Positions 22,012-27,390 of a stretch of 27,390 nt of DNA are shown here, piece by piece. How positions within the stretch are numbered: position 1 is the stretch's first letter; every line of letters starts with the position of its first letter. The notes under the pieces were generated by a model. The model was not told where the DNA came from and did not search any database. It was given only the letters and a program-made list of their open reading frames with translations. This DNA comes from an uncultured Clostridia bacterium. GTDB taxonomy: Bacteria > Bacillota > Clostridia > Christensenellales > Borkfalkiaceae. Position numbers and translations under genes: made by a program. The stretch lies in assembly GCA_947177495.1 (NCBI GenBank), contig CAMWUS010000003.1, positions 1 to 27,390 on the forward strand, in the 5' to 3' direction.

Positions 22012-23562
22012 TTAATTTCCGTAATATCCCTGATCTTGCGCCTTTTTCGCAATTTCGAGGAACTCTTGCTTATATTCGTCCATTCCCAAGTAATCGCTCA
22101 TTGTCCACAAACGGTTGATGACGTTCCTCACTGAAGCCGTTCCCTTGTATTGCGAACCCTGAATCGCCAACCCGAATTCCGCAACACAGGCAATAAATGC
22201 AATATCCTGCGAATCGGTATTCGTGTTATATGCCTTTGCGCGCACTTCCTTATTTTCATCCGTTTTGGGGTCTTTAAAGCGCACCAACACTTCGGCGATT
22301 TCGGCGTTTGCCTCGGCGGCGGGGGTAAGCGTGATTTCGTACACCGTGCTCACGCACAAATCGCTCCCCACTTCGCCCGTGTCCTTGCCGGGGTTTTCGA
22401 AGTCGTCTTTGGAAATAGTTTTCGTATCGTAACCAACCATGCGGTAGCTTGCAACCTGATCGGGATTGAACGAAACGCTCGCCTTGGCATCTTTGAGCAC
22501 GGTGATAAGCGTGCCGTTTATCTCCTCGCAGAGCACCTTGCGCGCTTCGCGCTCGGTGTCGATAAAGGCATAGTTGCCGTTGCCGTTTCTCGCAAGCGCT
22601 TCCATGAGGGTATCCTGCTTGCTCCCCATGCCCACGCCCAATACGGAAAGGTAAACTCCGCTCTTCGCCTTTTCGGCGATGAATTCTTTCAGCCTGTTCG
22701 TATCGGTAATACCCGTATTAAAATCGCCGTCGGAAAGAAGTATGACGCGGTTGTTGCCCTCTGCGGAATAATACTTTTCGGCGTTCTCGTAAGCAAGTTC
22801 CAATCCGCCGCTGCCGTTCGTCGAGCCCGCCGCGACCAAACCGTTCACCGCGTTTAAAATCTCAGGCTTGCCCTGCGTGCTTACGAAGGTGGGCTCCAAT
22901 ACCGTTTGAATGCCGCTCGCGTAGGTAACGACAGAAACCGAATCCTGCGAACTAAGCCCTTCCACAAGGGTGTTGATGCCGTATTTTACGAGGTCGAGAC
23001 AGCTCTTTCTGCCCTCCCCCGTGCTGACGAGCGCGGACATCGAACCCGAAACGTCTATCAAAAACACGTAGTTGTTGCGCGCCTTTTCGAGAACGCGGTG
23101 CTCCGTCTTTAACCCCACCGTCAAAAGCTTGTTCTCCTCGTTCCAAGGACAATCGGAAAGGTACGCCGTCGCCTTCACGCCCTCGCCCGCTTCGGGTGCG
23201 GGATAGTCGTAATCGAAATAATTATAGAGCTCCTCCAAGCGAACGCTAGGGCTTACCTTTCTATTCCAATAAACCTGCGAACGCATGAGCGCATACCCCG
23301 CCGTATTCCGATCGAGCGAGAGGTAAGACGTTTGTTGCGAGCTTTGAATACCCGACTGATCTCCGGGGGTATTGCTCGGGCTGTCGGGCGAAAGCGAACC
23401 GTCACCCGACGAAGACGGCGGATCATACGTCCCTCCCCAGCCTTCGTTCCACGCGCCGTCCGGTCGCATACCCATATCGCGATCGGGCGCGCCGCCGCAA
23501 CCCCCAAGCAACGCCGCGCTTAATACGACTGCCGTAATCCCCGCAAATAATTTCTTTTTCAT
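22012..23562 (-). CDS. Lipoprotein with von Willebrand factor A domain, YfbK-like
   Basis: Surface-anchored 516-residue protein. The signal peptide ends in the lipobox LLGGC (Cys22), followed by a Gly/Ser/Pro-rich spacer to about 75. A YfbK-type N-terminal module (RLEELYNYFDYDYPAPE, 108-124) leads into the von Willebrand A domain. Its metal-binding MIDAS is intact: DVSGSMS at 170-176 with Asp170, Ser172, Ser174, then the conserved threonine loop and LLSDGDFN. A C-terminal region (about 370-516) resembles the domain that follows vWA in YfbK proteins. It would bind a protein or metal-dependent ligand outside the cell; the ligand is unknown. The start at 23562 has GAGGAG nine bases upstream. It follows the serpin by 18 bases and is the last gene of the ECF module. 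Confidence 0.93.
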   Translation of the reverse strand: MKKKLFAGITAVVLSAALLGGCGGAPDRDMGMRPDGAWNEGWGGTYDPPSSSGDGSLSPDSPSNTPGDQSGIQSSQQTSYLSLDRNTAGYALMRSQVYWNRKVSPSVRLEELYNYFDYDYPAPEAGEGVKATAYLSDCPWNEENKLLTVGLKTEHRVLEKARNNYVFLIDVSGSMSALVSTGEGRKSCLDLVKYGINTLVEGLSSQDSVSVVTYASGIQTVLEPTFVSTQGKPEILNAVNGLVAAGSTNGSGGLELAYENAEKYYSAEGNNRVILLSDGDFNTGITDTNRLKEFIAEKAKSGVYLSVLGVGMGSKQDTLMEALARNGNGNYAFIDTEREARKVLCEEINGTLITVLKDAKASVSFNPDQVASYRMVGYDTKTISKDDFENPGKDTGEVGSDLCVSTVYEITLTPAAEANAEIAEVLVRFKDPKTDENKEVRAKAYNTNTDSQDIAFIACVAEFGLAIQGSQYKGTASVRNVINRLWTMSDYLGMDEYKQEFLEIAKKAQDQGYYGN

Positions 23563-23579
23563 TTCAATCCGCTCCTCAA

Positions 23580-24872
23580 TTAAATTCCGTTTACGATGCC
23601 CGCAAAGAGTGCGATGCCGTCGCTGTTTTCGAGTACGTAACCGAACGCGCGGTCTACGATATAGTTGCAATAGACTTCTTCGTATTCTCCCGGCCCTGCC
23701 GCGCCTGCCGCGGGAAGCACGGTAACAGCCGCGCCCTCGATGCCCTTTCTGTTTACTGTCAGTTTGGTGACGTGCATGATTTGATCGACGTGGGCGGGAC
23801 GGCTCGTAATCGGCGAGAAATCGCATTCGTCCCCGAACAGTGCGCGCACACCCATCTCTTTGAGTGCGGGAGCAACGTCGCCGTCATAAGCCGCCTTGAA
23901 TTCGGGGAAGTAACAGCGCGTATTGTAATGCAGTCTGTTTTCATGGTCGTACGCTTCGTAATTTTCTTTATTGCCGATTTGCGCAAGGTTCTCGGCGGTA
24001 AACACTTCGCTTACCGAAAGCCCGTTCTTCGGAACTAAGAAACGCAACCGATAGTTGTGCCTTGTAACCGTATAAAAGCTCGTAAAGGTTTCCGCCTCGT
24101 ACGCTCTACCCGAAGTATAATACCCGCTCATCAGCTTCGTTGTTTCCGCCTTTCCGCCCGTAGCGGTAAAGGTGAAATCGCCGTCCGCCCAGGGGAGCTT
24201 ATCGCCGTACTCGTTCCAAATTTCCTTTAAATAGAAAGTGTTGATAAAAGCAAACAGCGTTTGGGTACTCAACTCGAAGTCCTTATCGATCAGCCCTTTC
24301 GTCTGCTTTTTCACGTATTCGCGTACGGCTTGGTTCGCGCTCTTGTTGTTCCCCGCAAAGTCTGCCGAATAGGAAGAACAGTAATAATCGGTTGCAAGCG
24401 CCTGCACGCGTTCGGCGTTGGTTTCCAAGCCGTCGTTTACCCAAATGGAATTTGCGGGAATGGCACAGCCCGATTTCTGCCCCGAATTCGACTTGTACTC
24501 CGCCACGACGGAACGGTAAAAAAGCTTGAAGTCGGAACGCAACGTTTGGTAAGGCACGTTGAGTGCGGTCAACAACTCCTGTTGCGTTTCCCCGCCCGTT
24601 GCTTCCGCCGCAAGTGCGAGCGCCATATATACCGATACGGGCGAAACCGCCGTGTTCTCTTCCAAGTTATTTGCACAGGTCTGCGCGGCAAACTGCGCGG
24701 CGAATTGCTGCGAAGCGGCAACGATACCGTAATATTCGTCCGTGCGCTCGTTGTATTTGAGAGATTCCGCATTGCCCGCTTCCGCAAGCACGGTCTTTTC
24801 TCCCTTGCCGCAACCCGCAAGCATTACCGCACACAGCGCGGCGGCAACGCATGCAATTCGTTTCCCTTTCAT
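23580..24872 (-). CDS. Lipoprotein serpin (serine or cysteine protease inhibitor)
   Basis: Serpin fold, 430 residues, secreted and lipid-anchored: signal peptide with lipobox LAGC (Cys21). Family marks include AVSPVSVYMALALAAEATGGETQQELLTAL (helix B/C), ANSIWVND, the central INTFYLKEIW, LRFLVPKNG, FPEFKA and the C-terminal AFGYVLENSDGIALFAGIV signature. The reactive loop spans about 375-397, with hinge KGIEGAAVTVL and an Ala/Gly/Pro-rich tip (PAAGAAGPG); P1 is probably a small residue, which points to elastase- or subtilisin-like targets rather than trypsin. The hinge has Ile at about P14, where Thr or Ser is usual, so whether it inhibits needs care. AAAGGGGG lies upstream of the ATG. An ECF-type promoter motif lies in the 86-base gap to the anti-sigma gene. 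Confidence 0.94.
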   Translation of the reverse strand: MKGKRIACVAAALCAVMLAGCGKGEKTVLAEAGNAESLKYNERTDEYYGIVAASQQFAAQFAAQTCANNLEENTAVSPVSVYMALALAAEATGGETQQELLTALNVPYQTLRSDFKLFYRSVVAEYKSNSGQKSGCAIPANSIWVNDGLETNAERVQALATDYYCSSYSADFAGNNKSANQAVREYVKKQTKGLIDKDFELSTQTLFAFINTFYLKEIWNEYGDKLPWADGDFTFTATGGKAETTKLMSGYYTSGRAYEAETFTSFYTVTRHNYRLRFLVPKNGLSVSEVFTAENLAQIGNKENYEAYDHENRLHYNTRCYFPEFKAAYDGDVAPALKEMGVRALFGDECDFSPITSRPAHVDQIMHVTKLTVNRKGIEGAAVTVLPAAGAAGPGEYEEVYCNYIVDRAFGYVLENSDGIALFAGIVNGI

Positions 24873-24904
24873 CCTGCACCCCCTTTCGAATGCCTTACAC
24901 TTTT

Positions 24905-24932
24905 ATAACGAAACAGCGAAACGATTTGTCCC
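24905..24932 (-). promoter_or_regulatory. ECF-type promoter motif before the serpin gene
   Basis: GGGACA (24932-24927), 16 bases, CGTTAT (24910-24905), then AAAA. Same elements and spacing as the copies before the sigma and anti-sigma genes. An AAACAGCG/CGCTGTTT inverted repeat overlaps it. Confidence 0.65.
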
Positions 24933-24958
24933 GCTGTTTTTAAAAAAATTCCGAATAT

Positions 24959-25747
24959 TTACAAAAAGTAGTTCATGAACACCTGCGCGCCCGCTTCGGA
25001 AGGAGAGCTTACTTCCGCATACTTCTCCCCGTTCTTCCGCCAATGAATGAGAGAAAGATACTCGATGCCCTTGTGCTCCGTGGAAATGCCGTACCCGCTC
25101 TCCTGCGGAAGTTCACTGTACTTTGCAAGCTCCTTTGCCTTATATCTCCCGCCCGAGAGGTCGGTATACACGATTGCGGTAAACGGCGCTTCGTCGCTCC
25201 TGTTCGTGATTTCCGCGCCGATCATCACCGCCACGCCGTCGTAAGTGTACAGACTGTATCTGCAGACAGTAAACCCATCCGCTTCGATTGCCGCAAAGTC
25301 ATTCATGTACGAGCTGAACGTTCCCCTCAATTCCTTATAACTCTTTTCCTCCGCCGTTACCGCGAACAGCGAATAGACGGGATTGCGAGAATCTTCGGAC
25401 GGCGACTGCGGAGCGTTGGAAACATCGCCGTTGTCGCCGGGCGCGGGAGCGAGTCCCGTGGGGTCGTCGGGCGAAGCAGGCGCTTGCGACATATCGCCGC
25501 CCGAACGCGCCAAGAACATGGGAAGAACGGTAAAGGTCAACGCCAAAACGAGCGCAAACGCCGCGCATGCGGAAAGAACGGCGGAAATTCTCCTTCCCCG
25601 TTGCCTGCGCCTACGCGCCCCTTCGAGCTCGGCTTTCGCACGCCCGAGATCGATCTTCGGCGCTTCGTTGCCGTCGAAATATCCCTCGAACGCTTTTTGA
25701 AGTTGTTCGTCCTTTTTTTCTTCCATCATATTTATAACGTTATTCAC
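24959..25747 (-). CDS. Single-pass membrane protein, probable anti-sigma factor
   Basis: Probable partner of the ECF sigma factor encoded directly upstream. The 262-residue protein has a cytoplasmic N-terminus of about 52 residues (with FEGYFDGNEAPKIDLGRAKAEL and an Arg-rich stop), one membrane helix at about 54-78, then a Pro/Ser/Asp-rich stretch and an extracytoplasmic domain of about 130 residues. I see no zinc-binding HxxxCxxC anti-sigma motif, so the assignment rests on topology and gene order. The GTG at 25747 overlaps the end of the sigma gene; the ATG pair at 25729 and 25726 is an alternative if transcription starts at the promoter motif just upstream. Serpin follows after 86 bases. 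Confidence 0.75.
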   Translation of the reverse strand: MNNVINMMEEKKDEQLQKAFEGYFDGNEAPKIDLGRAKAELEGARRRRQRGRRISAVLSACAAFALVLALTFTVLPMFLARSGGDMSQAPASPDDPTGLAPAPGDNGDVSNAPQSPSEDSRNPVYSLFAVTAEEKSYKELRGTFSSYMNDFAAIEADGFTVCRYSLYTYDGVAVMIGAEITNRSDEAPFTAIVYTDLSGGRYKAKELAKYSELPQESGYGISTEHKGIEYLSLIHWRKNGEKYAEVSSPSEAGAQVFMNYFL

Positions 25748-25761
25748 GCGGATTTTGTCCC
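25734..25761 (-). promoter_or_regulatory. ECF-type promoter motif at the end of the sigma gene
   Basis: GGGACA (25761-25756), 16 bases, CGTTAT (25739-25734), then AAA. The -35 lies in the last codons of the sigma gene. A start about 6 bases after the -10 would fall at the ATG at 25729, giving a nearly leaderless anti-sigma transcript. Confidence 0.6.
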
Positions 25762-26294
25762 GCCCCTAAAAAAATTTTTAATTGTTTTTCCGCCCGATCC
25801 AAAGTGCGCTGTACCGCCGACTTGCTCGCTCCCGTCTCCCGCGCAATGTCCCGCACGGTGAAATCGAGATAATATCGGTAATAAATGATTTTCCGTTCGT
25901 CGGGCTGTAAGCGCGCCACAGCCCTCTCTAATGCCACCGCCTCGGCAAGCCCCTCTTCAGAATAGCTCCCGTCCGTAAGCGAGAAAAACTCGTCGATGTT
26001 TTCTTCGGCACGTCGCTTTCGCTTCCGGAGCATATCGAGCGCGGTATTGCGCACGATGCGCATTACCCAAGCGTAGCCGTTGGTATCGATACGGAAACCG
26101 TGAACGGAGCGCGCGATTTTGAGAAAGCTCTCCTGCACCGCGTCCTCCGCGTCCGCCCTGTTCCCCAAAATGCCCTGCGCGAGCGCGAGCATTCGCTTGC
26201 CTGCGACCGCAAGCACGCCGTCGAGCGCACCGCCGTCCCCCCGTTGCAGACGGACGAGCAATCTATTCAGTTGTCCGCCGTCAAAGGGTGGCAT
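25740..26294 (-). CDS. ECF-type RNA polymerase sigma factor
   Basis: Alternative sigma-70 family factor of the extracytoplasmic-function group, 184 residues with only regions 2 and 4. Region 2 is near 20-95 (GNRADAEDAVQESFLKIARSVHGF and NGYAWVMRIVRNTALDMLRKRKRR, which covers the -10 recognition helix). Region 4 is at about 130-178 (RLQPDERKIIYYRYYLDFTVRDIARETGASKSAVQRTLDRAEKQLK). The start at 26294 follows GGAG by 6 bases. The membrane protein downstream is the likely anti-sigma. It has both a consensus sigma-A promoter and an ECF-type motif, so basal transcription plus self-amplification is likely. Confidence 0.95.
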   Translation of the reverse strand: MPPFDGGQLNRLLVRLQRGDGGALDGVLAVAGKRMLALAQGILGNRADAEDAVQESFLKIARSVHGFRIDTNGYAWVMRIVRNTALDMLRKRKRRAEENIDEFFSLTDGSYSEEGLAEAVALERAVARLQPDERKIIYYRYYLDFTVRDIARETGASKSAVQRTLDRAEKQLKIFLGAGQNPRE

Positions 26295-26322
26295 ATCTAT
26301 CTCCGCATTGCAAATTTTTTTC

Positions 26323-26351
26323 ATTATACCATGCTTTACGGGCACTGTCAA
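26323..26351 (-). promoter_or_regulatory. Sigma-A promoter of the ECF operon
   Basis: TTGACA (26351-26346), 17 bases, TATAAT (26328-26323), full consensus, 29 bases before the sigma ATG. Confidence 0.85.
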
Positions 26352-26362
26352 GACAGTGTCCC
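26335..26362 (-). promoter_or_regulatory. ECF-type promoter motif before the sigma gene
   Basis: GGGACA (26362-26357), 16 bases, CGTAAA (26340-26335). Third copy of the motif, interleaved with the sigma-A promoter. Confidence 0.6.
26343..26358. promoter_or_regulatory. Palindrome over the -35 of the ECF operon
   Basis: CACTGTC-AA-GACAGTG, a perfect 7-2-7 inverted repeat that overlaps the sigma-A -35 (26351-26346) and lies in the spacer of the ECF-type motif. Candidate operator; no regulator is identified. Confidence 0.5.
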
Positions 26363-26385
26363 CTTTGACTTCAACTCCAAAACGC

Positions 26386-26414
26386 TTGACAGCCTGCTTA
26401 TGCGGTGATATAAT
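26386..26414 (+). promoter_or_regulatory. Sigma-A promoter of the cysteine desulfurase gene
   Basis: TTGACA (26386-26391), 17 bases, TATAAT (26409-26414), full consensus, 34 bases before the ATG. Confidence 0.88.
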
Positions 26415-26436
26415 TCCTATAAAAAAGATAGGAATT
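26412..26436 (+). promoter_or_regulatory. Inverted-repeat operator at the desulfurase start site
   Basis: AATTCCTAT (26412-26420), 7 bases, ATAGGAATT (26428-26436), a perfect 9-base inverted repeat across the -10 and transcription start. The GGAATT ends resemble boxes of Rrf2-family regulators (CymR, IscR types) as I recall them. Confidence 0.65.
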
Positions 26437-26448
26437 ACGGAGAAACTT

Positions 26449-27351
26449 ATGCAAGTATACGCCGACAACGCGGCGACGACGCGGCTCCGCCCCGCCGCGC
26501 TCGACACCTATATCAAGACAGCGCGCGAGTTTTACGGAAACCCGTCCAGCCTGCACGAAGTGGGACAAGCCGCAAAGGAAGTGCTCGAAGACTGCCGCGC
26601 ACGCATTGCCCGCGCCTTGGGAGCAACAAATGCGGATAGAATCATATTTACTTCGGGCGGAAGCGAAGCGGATAATCAGGCAATTTTCAGCGCCGCACGC
26701 GCGGGAGCGCGCAAGGGCAAGCGCAAAATTATTTCCACGGCAATCGAGCACCACGCCGTCCTGCACCCCTTAGAACGGCTTCGGGAAGAGGGCTTCGAGG
26801 TAGTTCTCCTGCCCGTAGGCGAAAACGGAATTGTTTCGGTAAAGGACTTGGAACGGGAGCTTTCGGACGAGGTTTGCCTCGTGTCCGTCATGCTTGCCAA
26901 CAACGAAATCGGCACTCTCCAACCCGTAAAAGAAATCAGCGCATTGTGCAAAGCGCATAAAATTCCCGTGCATACCGACGCGGTACAGGCGGTGGGACAT
27001 ATGCCCGTAAACGCAACCGAGCTCGGCGTAGACTATCTCGCCCTCTCGGCGCATAAATTCGGCGGGCCGCGCGGGTGCGGCGCACTCTTCGTGAAAGCGG
27101 GCGCTCCCGTCTTCCCCCTAATCGAGGGCGGCGCGCAGGAGAGAAACAAACGGGCGGGCACGGAAAATCTTCCCGCGATCGCCGCCATGACGACCGCGCT
27201 CGAAGAAGCGTTGAGCATGCTTCCGCAAACGGCGCAAAAGGTTAGCGCCTTACGCGATAAGCTGATAGCGGGCTTGCGCAAAATCCCCCACGGCATTCTC
27301 AACTGCGATGATAAGCTTCGGCTTCCCGGCAACGTGGGCTTTGGCTTCTAG
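26449..27351 (+). CDS. Cysteine desulfurase (NifS/IscS type), 3' end missing or corrupted
   Basis: PLP enzyme that takes sulfur from cysteine for Fe-S clusters and tRNA thiolation. The start ATG follows GGAG by 6 bases. The visible 300 residues show YADNAATTRLRP, the PLP-contact EHHAV (His101), NNEIGT, HTDAVQA and the Schiff-base lysine in SAHKFGGPRG (Lys203), then RAGTENLP. The frame stops at 27351 (TAG) after LPGNVGFGF, short of the usual length (about 380) and of the active-site cysteine loop. Reading on in the same frame past two stops gives G-I-x-G-x-G-L-L-L, as in intact relatives. The gene therefore continues, and the last ~60 bases carry several changes. Confidence 0.9.
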   Translation: MQVYADNAATTRLRPAALDTYIKTAREFYGNPSSLHEVGQAAKEVLEDCRARIARALGATNADRIIFTSGGSEADNQAIFSAARAGARKGKRKIISTAIEHHAVLHPLERLREEGFEVVLLPVGENGIVSVKDLERELSDEVCLVSVMLANNEIGTLQPVKEISALCKAHKIPVHTDAVQAVGHMPVNATELGVDYLALSAHKFGGPRGCGALFVKAGAPVFPLIEGGAQERNKRAGTENLPAIAAMTTALEEALSMLPQTAQKVSALRDKLIAGLRKIPHGILNCDDKLRLPGNVGFGF

Positions 27352-27390
27352 GGCATCGCGGGCTAAGGGCTTTTGCTAGGGTGGAGCAAT

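Noticed and set aside
23563..23826. Upstream extension of the vWA lipoprotein
   Set aside because: The Arg-rich extension overlaps the serpin gene; the ATG at 23562 has a ribosome site and starts a proper lipoprotein signal peptide.
24911..24945. Hairpin AAACAGCG/CGCTGTTT followed by T-run on the plus strand as a terminator
   Set aside because: No plus-strand transcript is expected there, and on the minus strand no T-run follows; the repeat more likely belongs to the promoter region.
26295..26507. Upstream extension of the ECF sigma factor
   Set aside because: It covers the promoters and the divergent regulatory region; the ATG at 26294 has GGAG and gives a normal-length ECF factor.
27334..27390. 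Stop-codon reassignment (TAG and TAA read as Glu) in the desulfurase gene
   Set aside because: All other genes end normally at TAA, TAG or TGA, and non-stop changes are also packed into the same 60 bases, so sequence error is more likely.

Overview
The window looks like the chromosome of an uncultured Clostridia-class Firmicute (Bacillota). Supporting points are strong GGAGG-type ribosome-binding sites, TTGACA-N17-TATAAT promoters, a spoVT-yabM-yabN (mazG) gene order as in Bacillus, a gut-Firmicute style sensor kinase with an SHDIRTP H-box, and GyrA/GyrB of Firmicute type. GC is roughly 50-55% over most of the window and clearly lower around 2.4-4.4 kb. SpoVT suggests, but does not prove, a spore-forming lineage. 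Nearly everything is on the minus strand; only 8162-9690 and the last gene read on the plus strand. I saw no rRNA, tRNA, CRISPR or insertion sequence.

Layout. 1-1555 is the N-terminal part of a membrane sensor histidine kinase that runs off the left edge. 4336 down to 1708 is a likely AT-rich operon: S51 peptidase, flavin-type oxidase domain fused to a 2[4Fe-4S] ferredoxin, GNAT acetyltransferase, polytopic membrane protein. Next come an independently transcribed Mrp/NBP35 ATPase (4441-5259), a three-gene operon (6710 to 5321: phosphopantetheinyl transferase, C_GCAxxG_C_C protein, lipoprotein) and a ferritin-like protein (6806-8053). Divergent from the latter is the plus-strand mtnN-ung-xre cluster. 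gyrB and gyrA occupy 14501-9779.

17079 down to 14692 is a TetR/ABC-ATPase/FtsX-permease operon with a tandem palindromic operator on its promoter. 21396 down to 17168 is spoVT, a flippase-like yabM, mazG and dusB; spoVT has a good match to a forespore sigma-G promoter.

The most interesting part is 26362 down to 22012. An ECF sigma factor, its single-pass membrane partner (probable anti-sigma), a lipoprotein serpin and a lipoprotein with a von Willebrand A domain lie in a row. Three copies of GGGACA-N16-CGT(T/A)A occur there, before the sigma gene, before the anti-sigma gene and before the serpin. I read this as the self-regulated promoter of the ECF factor and the module as a cell-envelope stress or protease-defence system. 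A cysteine desulfurase gene with an inverted repeat on its promoter diverges from it and is cut or corrupted at the right edge.

Other structure: an orphan consensus plus-strand promoter at 21847-21875 reads into a gene-free stretch with three hairpins (candidate small RNA), one apparently leaderless gene, two ribosome-binding sites buried in hairpins, and a 140-bp gene overlap that a one-base homopolymer error would explain.
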